Shown here in pieces: positions 1 through 5,631 of a stretch of 8,281 nt of DNA. This DNA is from Candidatus Saccharimonadota bacterium (GTDB taxonomy: Bacteria > Patescibacteriota > Saccharimonadia > UBA4664). The notes under the pieces are model-generated. The model made no database searches. It was not told where the DNA came from and worked only from the letters and a program-made list of their open reading frames with translations. The stretch covers positions 1 through 8,281 of the forward strand of contig JAQZBT010000047.1 of assembly GCA_029237755.1 (NCBI GenBank), read 5' to 3'. A program made the translations under genes and the position numbers. Positions within the stretch are counted from its first letter, which is position 1, and each line of letters starts with the position of its first letter.

Positions 1-360
1 TTCATTCTCCCGACAGCGCCCGAGCCGCTATCCCAACTCATCCTGGCGCTGTTTGTCATCGCCGCTTACGAACTGTCGCTCGGAGTAGTCTGGCTGTCGC
101 GCAACCGTAGTCGTCTCCTGGCAATGGTGCGCCGGCTGCGTCCGGCTCCCCGGGCCAAGGCACCACGCCCGGTGGCCGTGCCCCAGCCGGTCCTGCAGCC
201 GGTCCGTCCCGTCGCCAAGCCCGCGCCCCGTCCGGTACCGCAGCCTCGCCCAGTCACTAAGCCTGTCCCCAAGCCCGCCCCAGCCGCCACCCGCCGTCCC
301 GTCCGTCCCATGGACCGACCCTCCGGCCCGGCCGTCATCGACATGCGCCCCAAACATTAG
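1..360 (+). CDS. tatC: TatC, C-terminal part, with long Pro/Arg-rich tail (5' end outside window)
   Basis: The frame is open from base 1 to the TAG at 358-360. The first 40 residues run FILPTAPEPLSQLILALF and on to AAYELSLGVVW, which matches the end of TatC: the PT.(D/E)P.SQL.LALP motif, the last membrane helix, and the conserved YE that follows. TatC is the multi-spanning receptor subunit of the twin-arginine translocase and binds RR signal peptides in the cytoplasmic membrane. After the helix comes a cytoplasmic tail of about 80 residues made almost only of Pro, Arg, Lys, Ala and Val, with PVP and KPAP repeats. This tail is much longer than in E. coli TatC. Internal ATGs such as the one at 124 are not starts, because the conserved helix lies upstream. 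The TatC call rests on this short stretch only. Confidence 0.82.
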   Translation, partial: FILPTAPEPLSQLILALFVIAAYELSLGVVWLSRNRSRLLAMVRRLRPAPRAKAPRPVAVPQPVLQPVRPVAKPAPRPVPQPRPVTKPVPKPAPAATRRPVRPMDRPSGPAVIDMRPKH

Positions 361-364
361 CAGT

Positions 365-394
365 TTGACCTGTGCACCACAATTCTGGTAGGGT
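365..394 (+). promoter_or_regulatory. Putative sigma70-type promoter for the 422-4058 gene cluster
   Basis: TTGACC at 365-370 and TAGGGT at 389-394 are separated by 18 bases. The -35 box matches five of six consensus bases, and the -10 box keeps the important first T, A and last T. It lies in the 61-base gap between the tatC stop and the ATG at 422 and would give a leader of about 20 bases. It is predicted by eye only, and read-through from tatC remains possible. Confidence 0.4.
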
Positions 395-421
395 AGTCTC
401 AAGAAACGATCGGAAACAAAA

Positions 422-625
422 ATGCACTATCAAAAGACCATCGACCACCTCTCACAAAAAGAACTCAAGCGGCGCGAATTCCTCGGCTTCGTCACCAGCG
501 CCTCGCAGACCGCCTACGACGTGACGGTCCGGGGGCTTAACGCTGTCGCCAGCCGCCACCTCAGCTACGGCTATGCCGTCTCAACCTCCGCCGGCTTCAC
601 CTCAGTCAGCCACACCCACAGGTAG
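422..625 (+). CDS. Small protein with twin-arginine-like motif, unknown function
   Basis: This is a 67-residue protein that I do not recognise. Residues about 15-21 read KRREFLG, close to the Tat consensus (S/T)RRxFLK. The segment that follows (FVTSASQTAYDVTV) is only weakly hydrophobic, so a working Tat signal is uncertain. The rest is rich in Ser, Thr, Ala and His and ends in SHTHR. Third codon positions are strongly G/C, as in the neighbours, which supports real coding. It sits directly after tatC, and its stop is four bases before the next start. No good Shine-Dalgarno is visible; only GGAAA lies near the ATG. A Tat accessory protein or Tat substrate is a guess from context. Confidence 0.6.
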   Translation: MHYQKTIDHLSQKELKRREFLGFVTSASQTAYDVTVRGLNAVASRHLSYGYAVSTSAGFTSVSHTHR

Positions 626-629
626 AGCG

Positions 630-755
630 ATGCCCCGCGTCGATCACGCCGAATTTCTCTTTCGCCAGCCCGGACTACGCCGCTCGCACGTCTTTGCGAT
701 CGTGTCCGCCGTCGTACCATTGGGCATGGCTATCCTTGTGGCTGTGCTAGCATAA
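630..755 (+). CDS. 41-residue tail-anchored membrane microprotein
   Basis: The protein starts MPRVDHAEFLFRQPG and ends in one hydrophobic helix, roughly residues 21-41, right at the C-terminus, so it should be tail-anchored with a basic cytoplasmic N-terminus. I chose the ATG at 630, not an upstream in-frame ATG at 573, for two reasons. AGG at 620-622 is placed as a ribosome site for 630, and the longer form would overlap the previous gene by 50 bases. The stop of the previous gene is only four bases upstream, so translational coupling is likely. It does not have the N-terminal helix plus amphipathic helix of TatA or TatB. The family is unknown. Confidence 0.55.
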   Translation: MPRVDHAEFLFRQPGLRRSHVFAIVSAVVPLGMAILVAVLA

Positions 756-761
756 AAACAA

Positions 762-767
762 TATAAT
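762..767 (+). promoter_or_regulatory. Perfect TATAAT -10 box upstream of the 784 gene
   Basis: An exact TATAAT lies in an A/T-rich island (754-767) within otherwise GC-rich sequence, 16 bases before the ATG at 784. The nearest -35-like hexamer, TTGTGG at 736-741, is 20 bases away, which is too far for a standard promoter. It may be an internal promoter giving a very short leader. Confidence 0.35.
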
Positions 768-783
768 CGACGGACCCCTCCTG

Positions 784-966
784 ATGCCCAAGAAGCCCAA
801 GCACGACAATTTCCTCGCCGATGCCATCATCGACCAAGACCGCCGTGTCCTCGGCTACCTCGACGGCTTCCGCTTCGGCATTGGCTTCTTCGTCGCCGGT
901 CTCCTGATGTCATTAATCCTCGGCGGCCTCACCTGGGGTCTGGTCGCAGCTCTACGATTGGGTTAG
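784..966 (+). CDS. 60-residue single-helix membrane protein, unknown
   Basis: The N-terminus is charged and cytoplasmic-looking (MPKKPKHDNFLADAIIDQDR), followed by a Gly-rich hydrophobic segment over about residues 31-57 (FRFGIGFFVAGLLMSLILGG), probably one membrane helix. Only a weak GGA (772-774) precedes the ATG. The TAG at 964-966 is immediately followed by the ATG of the GH16 gene with no gap, so the two are probably co-translated. The protein does not fit TatA, TatB or TatE. I do not recognise the family; a small partner of the export machinery or of the surface hydrolases is inference from position only. Confidence 0.6.
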   Translation: MPKKPKHDNFLADAIIDQDRRVLGYLDGFRFGIGFFVAGLLMSLILGGLTWGLVAALRLG

Positions 967-2391
967 ATGAAACACAAGCGCCGGCTTCGTTGGATCCTGG
1001 CGTCAGTAATTGCCCTGGCCAGTGCCGCTGCCGGCATATATTTGCTGACCAACACCAAAGCCGCTACTACAACCAGTTGGCAGCTTTCGTGGTCCGATGA
1101 GTTCAACGGCTCCAGTCTCGACACCTCCAAGTGGTCGGTCATCACCGGCACCGACAGTAACTCCCAGGCCACCTACACAGCCGACTCCGTCGCCGTAGGC
1201 GGCGGCAGCCTCAGTCTGCGTACCCGCCGCCACTGCACCAACACCAGCTCCACCACCCTGACCGACAACAACTACACCACCGGCGACTGCCCCAACGGCA
1301 AGACCACCCGCTACAGCTCCGGCCAGGTCCGCACCGGCAACATCTTTAACCAGGGCCGCGTGGAAATCCGTGCCAAGATGCCGGCCGCCGCTCCCGGTCT
1401 ATGGCCCAACGTCTGGATGCGCAACCAGTCCTCGTGGTGCACGACCGGCTATGGCGAGCTCGACATCCTTGACTGGTACGGCGACCAGCCCACCCGTGCC
1501 ACGTCCACCAGCCACGTCAGCTGCTCAGGCGGATCCACCAAGGACGTCGCGCACACCCGGACCTCAGGTTCCAGCCTCTCCAGCGGTTGGCATACCTGGG
1601 CCATGAACTGGAGCCCATCCGGCATCAGTTATGAGATGGACGGCGTCAACATCGCCTCCGGCACGGGCGACTCCAACAAGGCCCTCGACACCGCCACCGA
1701 CTTCGGACTCATCTCTACTACCTTTAACTCTGTCCTGGCCCAGCTCTGGCAACTCCGGCTCGGTGCCCAGGTCTCCATGAGCGGCTCCGGCCACGCCGCG
1801 CCCGACCCCGACGCCAACTTCGCCACCGCCTACACCCTCATCGACTACATCCGGGTCTACCGTCAAGTCACTACGACCACCGCCACCAAGACGCCGACAC
1901 CCCAGCCCGCTGCTTCGGTCGCTCCGGTGACATCTGTCGGCCCAGGAGCAGCTACGCCATCGCCGGCTGCCTCGGCCACACCCGTCTCTGAAGTGCCTGC
2001 AGAAGATGACGAAGAGGGGACGGGCACCGTTGCGCTGCCGAAACCTAGCGCCGATAAAGCCTCGCCGGGCGACAAACTAAGGATGCTGATCAACAATGTC
2101 GAAATCCAGGATGAAGCCATCGACACCACCTACCTCCCCAACGGCAAATATGTACTGACGGTTGAAGTCACCAAGGCTGACGGTACCAAGGAGACCACCG
2201 CCAGCGACCTCGAAGTCGACAATCCGCTCAACCCCTGGCAACAGGTCCGCAACGAGCTCTACTTCCCCATGAAAGGCAACAAGGGTGCTATGGACGGCAC
2301 CATGATCGCAGCCAGCGCCCTGCTTCTACTAACCCTAGGCTTCATAGGATTCAGGATATGGAAGCTCGCAAGTCCAAAAAACATATGGTAA
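967..2391 (+). CDS. Membrane-anchored GH16-family glucanase homologue with Glu-to-Asp change in the active-site motif
   Basis: This 474-residue protein has an N-terminal basic segment and hydrophobic helix (residues 1-29), then a GH16 beta-jelly-roll domain (about 39-299). Recognisable pieces are LSWSDEFNGSSLD, the SGQVRTG..FNQGRVEIRAKMP strand pair, the motif GELDILDW (163-170) and the closing LIDYIRVYRQ. GH16 enzymes cut beta-1,3- or beta-1,3/1,4-glucans and related glycans using ExDxxE. Here the nucleophile E164 and helper D166 are present, but the acid/base position is D169. Then come a Pro/Thr/Ala linker (303-360), a small beta-domain (about 362-418) and a C-terminal helix (446-463) with a short basic tail. 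It begins directly at the upstream stop and overlaps the GH71 gene by 34 bases. The fold call is firm; activity and exact substrate are not. Confidence 0.85.
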   Translation: MKHKRRLRWILASVIALASAAAGIYLLTNTKAATTTSWQLSWSDEFNGSSLDTSKWSVITGTDSNSQATYTADSVAVGGGSLSLRTRRHCTNTSSTTLTDNNYTTGDCPNGKTTRYSSGQVRTGNIFNQGRVEIRAKMPAAAPGLWPNVWMRNQSSWCTTGYGELDILDWYGDQPTRATSTSHVSCSGGSTKDVAHTRTSGSSLSSGWHTWAMNWSPSGISYEMDGVNIASGTGDSNKALDTATDFGLISTTFNSVLAQLWQLRLGAQVSMSGSGHAAPDPDANFATAYTLIDYIRVYRQVTTTTATKTPTPQPAASVAPVTSVGPGAATPSPAASATPVSEVPAEDDEEGTGTVALPKPSADKASPGDKLRMLINNVEIQDEAIDTTYLPNGKYVLTVEVTKADGTKETTASDLEVDNPLNPWQQVRNELYFPMKGNKGAMDGTMIAASALLLLTLGFIGFRIWKLASPKNIW

Positions 2392-4058
2392 AGAAGCAAC
2401 TCATCTCCAAGCCGCCGCGTCGCAAACGGTTGCTCCTTGCCGCCCTGATCATCGTGGGTGCCGTCGGCCTTGGTTACATCATTGTTAACAGTCAGGCTGC
2501 CACAGCCGACCAGGCGGACCTCAATGATGATGGCACCGTCAACATCACCGACCTCTCTATACTTCTAACCAACTGGGGTCGCACCGGGATCGGCCAAACC
2601 GGCGACATCGTCGCGGACAACGTAGTGAATATCCTCGATCTGTCCGGCCTCCTCTCGCTCTGGGGTGCCACCGCGCCGGTCGCCAACCAGCCCTTGCCGT
2701 TCAACCTGCCCGACAACGCCACTTTGAAAGCCTCGCCCAAGAAGGTATTTGCGCACTACTTCACCCCGTATCCCATATCTATCGACAACAAAGACGCCTC
2801 GATCGACTACTACACGACAGGCTACCTCGACCCCAATGGCGAAAACGGGAAGCATGCCGCCTACGGCGGATTCTTAAGAGAACGTCCTCTGCCGCAAGCG
2901 CCGCTCTCAGGCTCAGATTGGCAGCTCCAGAACATGAAGAAGGAGGTCCAGCGCGCCACCCAGGCCGGCCTCGACGGCTTCACGGTAGACATCCTTGGTA
3001 CCGAAGGTAGCTACAACTGGGACCGGTTTAAGCTCCTGGCGCAGGCCGCGCCGCTGGTAGACCCCAATTTCAAGTTGGTTATTATGCCCGACGGCAACGG
3101 CTCGGGCGTGGCGGAAGGCATCGATGCCTTTGCTGCATCCATCGCCAGTGTAGTCAACGATCCCGCTTACAGCCAATCATTCTTCCGCCTGGGTGATGGC
3201 CGGCTCGTGATTTCGCCGTTCTATCCCGAGAAGCAAGGCGCCGCCTGGTGGGGGAGTTGGATCACTAAGATGAAGAACACGTACGGCATCGATATCGCCT
3301 TTGTGCCGTGCTTCTTAAACTATTCAACCAACGTCGATTCATTCAACTCCATCAGTTACGGGTTCTCTAACTGGGGACAACGCAACCCGGCGCAAAACTC
3401 GAGCCTGGCAAACAATATTAATAGTGCGCACAGCCGGGGCAAGATCTGGATGCAACCAGTCTCAGTCCAAGACACCCGGCCCTACGACGGGATTTTCGAT
3501 GAAGCCAATAATACTGAAAATCTCCGTCTTACCTGGAACAGCACGATCACTCATGGCGCCGACTGGGTCCAGATCCCGACCTGGAACGACTACTCGGAAA
3601 ACGCCCAGATAGCGCCATCCTCGCATATCGGCTGGGGCCCGCTGGACATCTCTTCGTACTATCTGACGCGCTTCAAGACCGGCAATTGGCCGGCCATCGT
3701 CCGCGACGTCGTCTATATCAGCCACCGGGTGCAGCCCCACGCGGCAGACCCAACCGGCGCGCAAACCCTGCTCATGAGCCTGCGCAGCGGATCGAGTCCG
3801 GCCCGCGACAAGGTCGAGGTCCTGTCATTCCTGAAGTCGCAGGCCACGATTGAAGCGACCATCGGGGGCTTGACCCAGTCCTACAGCGCCGCAGCTGGGG
3901 TGCAGGCCCAACTCTTTGACCTGCGCACCGGCCGCCACAGCGCCAAAGTCACGCGCGATGGTACTCAGGTTACGGCCGTCACTACCGCCTACGACACGAC
4001 CGCGACCCGGTCCATACAGGACCTGAATTACTACTTCGTCTCGAGCGGACGCCCCTGA
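2358..4058 (+). CDS. Anchored dockerin-like plus GH71 alpha-1,3-glucanase (mutanase-type)
   Basis: This is a 566-residue protein. A Lys/Arg-rich start and one helix (about 24-44) look like a signal anchor. Residues 54-103 hold two dockerin-like EF-hand repeats. The first, DLNDDGTVNITDL, is a good calcium loop; the second, DIVADNVVNILDL, is degenerate, and each is followed by an LL..W segment. From about 128 on is a GH71 domain: KVFAHYF, the QRATQAGLDGFTVDI strand, VIMPDGNG and the hallmark IPTWNDYSEN (406-415). D411 and E414 are my candidates for catalytic residues. GH71 enzymes hydrolyse alpha-1,3-glucan of fungal walls or dental biofilm. A C-terminal beta-rich part follows from about 460. 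I chose ATG 2358 because AGGA at 2346-2349 is well spaced; the ATG at 2385 has no ribosome site. The overlap with GH16 suggests coupled translation. Confidence 0.85.
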   Translation: MEARKSKKHMVKKQLISKPPRRKRLLLAALIIVGAVGLGYIIVNSQAATADQADLNDDGTVNITDLSILLTNWGRTGIGQTGDIVADNVVNILDLSGLLSLWGATAPVANQPLPFNLPDNATLKASPKKVFAHYFTPYPISIDNKDASIDYYTTGYLDPNGENGKHAAYGGFLRERPLPQAPLSGSDWQLQNMKKEVQRATQAGLDGFTVDILGTEGSYNWDRFKLLAQAAPLVDPNFKLVIMPDGNGSGVAEGIDAFAASIASVVNDPAYSQSFFRLGDGRLVISPFYPEKQGAAWWGSWITKMKNTYGIDIAFVPCFLNYSTNVDSFNSISYGFSNWGQRNPAQNSSLANNINSAHSRGKIWMQPVSVQDTRPYDGIFDEANNTENLRLTWNSTITHGADWVQIPTWNDYSENAQIAPSSHIGWGPLDISSYYLTRFKTGNWPAIVRDVVYISHRVQPHAADPTGAQTLLMSLRSGSSPARDKVEVLSFLKSQATIEATIGGLTQSYSAAAGVQAQLFDLRTGRHSAKVTRDGTQVTAVTTAYDTTATRSIQDLNYYFVSSGRP

Positions 4059-4062
4059 GATA

Positions 4063-4091
4063 TTGTCAGCCGGCAAAATTTCTGGTAATGT
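4063..4091 (+). promoter_or_regulatory. Putative promoter of the tRNA-Ala gene
   Basis: TTGTCA (4063-4068) is followed after 17 bases by TAATGT (4086-4091), with an upstream TGG giving an extended -10. Transcription would start near 4098, about 17 bases before the mature tRNA. The TAAAAT at 4100-4105 is an alternative -10 box but has no convincing -35. Confidence 0.5.
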
Positions 4092-4114
4092 TTTCTGGTT
4101 AAAATCTTTGCTGC

Positions 4115-4191
<77 letters not shown>

Positions 4192-4194
4192 GAG

Positions 4195-4226
4195 AAAAAG
4201 CCGGACACACGTCCGGCTTTTTCTTT
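4195..4226 (+). terminator. Intrinsic terminator of tRNA-Ala
   Basis: An AAAAAGCCGGAC arm pairs perfectly with GTCCGGCTTTTT around the loop ACAC, and the T-run continues as CTTT. The symmetrical A and T tracts mean it could work on both strands. It begins four bases after the tRNA end. Confidence 0.9.
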
Positions 4227-4236
4227 GGTAAAGGTT

Positions 4237-4264
4237 AACCAGTGGGACTCGAACACCACTGGTT
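4237..4264 (+). repeat. Perfect 9-bp hairpin whose loop is antisense to a tRNA T-arm
   Basis: AACCAGTGG (4237-4245) pairs with CCACTGGTT (4256-4264) around the loop GACTCGAACA. Bases 4244-4254 (GGGACTCGAAC) are the exact reverse complement of GTTCGAGTCCC in the tRNA-Ala T-arm (4168-4178). No T-run follows, so it is not an ordinary terminator. On the minus strand it looks like an imperfect T-arm, which suggests a tRNA fragment in inverted orientation. Confidence 0.6.
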
Positions 4265-4283
4265 CGTCTAGCGCCTCCTCCGC

Positions 4284-4352
4284 AGCTCAGTGGGAATAGA
4301 TAAAAGATAAGGAGGGCCAGGTCGCGCCAGCGACAGTACCCGTAGCTCCACA
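4284..4352 (+). pseudogene. Decayed tRNA-Ala copy (tRNA relic)
   Basis: Three landmarks of the tRNA-Ala upstream recur in the same order and spacing. AGCTCAGT of the D-arm is at 4284-4291 (tRNA 4123-4130, offset 161). AGGTC of the variable loop is at 4319-4323 (tRNA 4159-4163, offset 160). GTAGCTCCAC of the acceptor end is at 4342-4351 (tRNA 4180-4189, offset 162). The expected 5' acceptor strand (4276-4282) no longer pairs, the D and anticodon stems are lost, and CCA has become CA. It therefore cannot fold as a tRNA. A decayed tandem duplicate fits best, though an integration scar is possible. Confidence 0.6.
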
Positions 4353-4359
4353 GAAATTG

Positions 4360-4388
4360 TTGCTCAAAACGCTTATGTATGTTAACGT
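4360..4388 (+). promoter_or_regulatory. Possible promoter of the superoxide dismutase gene
   Basis: TTGCTC (4360-4365), a 17-base spacer and TAACGT (4383-4388) with TGT in front form a weak extended -10 promoter. The -35 box matches only three bases. The gene must have its own promoter, because a strong terminator separates it from the tRNA, and this A/T-rich stretch is the only candidate seen. AAGGA near 4407-4411 serves as its ribosome site. Confidence 0.3.
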
Positions 4389-4417
4389 CTAACTAATTCA
4401 CATCAAAAAGGAAAAAC

Positions 4418-5068
4418 ATGGCCAAAAAACAAAAAGATGCACTAGCTAGCGGCATTTCAAGCCTATCGCCCGTAGCGAAACTGGGTGTGGCGGGTGCCGC
4501 GTTCATCGTCGTGGTTGCCGGCGCAGTTGGCGTACAACTGAACGCGCAAAACACGAGCCAGGCCGCCAAACCGCTTGCCAAGGCGGCGCTTTTGAACACT
4601 TCCGGGGTCGAAATCGGGCAGGTAGTCTTCAAGGGCATCGGCACTTACGCCGACCGCGTAGAAGTTAACATCAACGCTCCCGGTGTGCCGAACCCCGCGT
4701 CATTCCACGGACTGCACGTTCACACCACTGGCGTCTGCACCCCGACGCCTTCCGGTTCGACCAATGTGCCGTTCGGATCGTCGGGTGGACACTGGAACCC
4801 AACGGGTGCCAACCACGGAGCGCACGTCGGTGACCTCCCCAGCCCGCTGCTGACAGCCGCCGGCCAGGGTTACGCCGAGTTTGAGACTGACCGCTTTGAT
4901 GTCACAACCCTGCTCGACGCAGCCGGTGACGGTTCTGCCGTCGTGCTGCACGCCGGTGCTGACAACTTTGCGAACATCCCCGCAGCCTACGGTACCCCCA
5001 ACCCTGCCACTCTCGGCACTGGTGAGGCCGGCGGCCGCTACGCGTGCGGTGTTGTGAAGCCCGTCTAG
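4418..5068 (+). CDS. sodC: Membrane-anchored Cu,Zn superoxide dismutase
   Basis: The enzyme converts superoxide to oxygen and hydrogen peroxide outside the cytoplasm. The 216-residue protein has a basic N-terminus and one helix (about 22-38), then a SodC domain (about 55-215). Family residues are all present: Cu ligands H100 and H102 in HGLHVH, bridging H125 in GGHWNP, and H178 in VVLHAGAD; Zn ligands H125, H133, H136 and D139; active-site Arg R207 in GGRYACGVV; and the disulfide pair C107 and C210. H133 and H136 are only three residues apart, against nine between the matching histidines in human SOD1, so the Zn loop is shortened. No prolipoprotein Cys is seen, so it is probably held by the helix. 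It is flanked by terminators on both sides and looks monocistronic, with no neighbour sharing its role. Confidence 0.93.
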   Translation: MAKKQKDALASGISSLSPVAKLGVAGAAFIVVVAGAVGVQLNAQNTSQAAKPLAKAALLNTSGVEIGQVVFKGIGTYADRVEVNINAPGVPNPASFHGLHVHTTGVCTPTPSGSTNVPFGSSGGHWNPTGANHGAHVGDLPSPLLTAAGQGYAEFETDRFDVTTLLDAAGDGSAVVLHAGADNFANIPAAYGTPNPATLGTGEAGGRYACGVVKPV

Positions 5069-5090
5069 TAGCTCACGTCCACAGTTCATC

Positions 5091-5119
5091 AAAAAGCCTG
5101 ACAATCGTCCGGCTTTTTC
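5091..5119 (+). terminator. Intrinsic terminator of sodC
   Basis: AAAAAGCCTGAC pairs with GTCCGGCTTTTT around the loop AATC, with one mismatch. It lies 22 bases after the sodC stop. It closely resembles the tRNA terminator, sharing 15 identical bases (4210-4224 and 5106-5120). Confidence 0.88.
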
Positions 5120-5138
5120 TATGCCATAAAAATGATCG

Positions 5139-5165
5139 AACCCCAGCCGCGTGGCGGCTAGGGTT
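5139..5165 (-). terminator. Probable terminator of the minus-strand small membrane protein gene
   Basis: AACCC and AGCCGC (5139-5150) pair with GCGGCT and GGGTT (5154-5165), with one internal mismatch and a GTG loop. Read on the minus strand, the stem is followed six bases later by TTTTTATGG. It lies about 90 bases beyond the stop of the 5259-5531 gene. Confidence 0.55.
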
Positions 5166-5258
5166 CACACTCGAGCACGATCGCACTCAAGATAATCACC
5201 TTGCTGGTTGTTGGATATTGCGGGTGGGTCGGCCATCGGCCGCACTTGCAGGCCACGC

Positions 5259-5531
5259 CTACTTGCCCTCTTCTCTCTGGCCGTGCGGCTGAGGGACGTA
5301 CACCGTCTTCGTGGGAGCTGGCACCGTGACGGTTGGCAACGGAGTCGGATCCACAACTGAAGGTGTAGTGGCTGGCGGCACAGGCTTGGCATATGCAACG
5401 CCGCCCTGAAACAGTGTCGACACAAACACGCCTGCTTGCTGGAAGAACAGCACAATGCCGCTGGCAAACTGCGCTGGCACGACCATAATCAGTAAAAGGG
5501 CGATGACTACCAGCCATGTTTTTCCGCTCAT
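5259..5531 (-). CDS. Small membrane protein with Pro/Val/Thr-rich tail, unknown
   Basis: This is a 90-residue protein with a near-perfect ribosome site, AAGGAGGT, seven bases before the ATG. That site makes this the real frame among several overlapping minus-strand frames. Residues about 4-45 are hydrophobic (TWLVVIALLLIMVVPAQFAS and beyond) and form one long or two short membrane segments. A tail follows with PVPPATTP and VTVPAPTKTVYVPQPHG, ending in a charged REEGK. The tail resembles the Pro/Thr linkers of the other surface proteins here. Family and role are not recognised. It is transcribed away from the 5632 gene, sharing a roughly 100-base divergent promoter region that includes TTGACT on the minus strand (5590-5595), for which no good -10 box was found. 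Confidence 0.7.
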   Translation of the reverse strand: MSGKTWLVVIALLLIMVVPAQFASGIVLFFQQAGVFVSTLFQGGVAYAKPVPPATTPSVVDPTPLPTVTVPAPTKTVYVPQPHGQREEGK

Positions 5532-5615
5532 ATCAATAACCTCCTTCCGGCCCGGGGCCCTAGAATGGATGGAACTATTTTAACCCTTCAGTCAAGCAAA
5601 AAGATAGCCAATGTG

Positions 5616-5624
5616 TGATAGCAT
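5616..5624 (+). promoter_or_regulatory. Possible extended -10 for the 5632 gene, near-leaderless
   Basis: TGATAGCAT fits the extended -10 pattern TGnTAnnAT, and only seven bases separate it from the ATG at 5632. No good -35 box or ribosome site is visible. If used, the transcript would start at or next to the start codon. Confidence 0.35.
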
Positions 5625-5631
5625 AAGACCT

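Noticed and set aside
28..402. Minus-strand open frame opposite tatC
   Set aside because: Gly/Arg-rich low-complexity product that mirrors the Pro/Arg tail of tatC; no ribosome site and no family resemblance.
573..629. Upstream in-frame start for the 630 gene
   Set aside because: It would overlap the previous gene by 50 bases and add a Pro/Ser stretch; the ATG at 630 has a better-placed AGG.
1701..1800. Possible frameshift inside GH16, because the QLWQLRLGAQV stretch is atypical
   Set aside because: The other two frames give no better GH16 match, and the frame runs correctly into the conserved LIDYIRVYRQ strand.
1564..2129. Minus-strand open frames opposite the GH16 gene
   Set aside because: Antisense to a clear GH16 domain and linker; Val/Gly-rich shadow products typical of GC-rich genes.
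3462..3764. Minus-strand open frame opposite GH71
   Set aside because: Lies across the conserved IPTWNDY region of the real gene; no own signals.
4237..4264. Hairpin read as a second terminator for the tRNA
   Set aside because: No T-run on the plus strand, and a strong terminator already ends at 4226.
5158..5517. Alternative minus-strand frames overlapping the 5259-5531 gene
   Set aside because: No ribosome site and Cys/Arg-rich products; the 5531 start has AAGGAGGT at ideal spacing.
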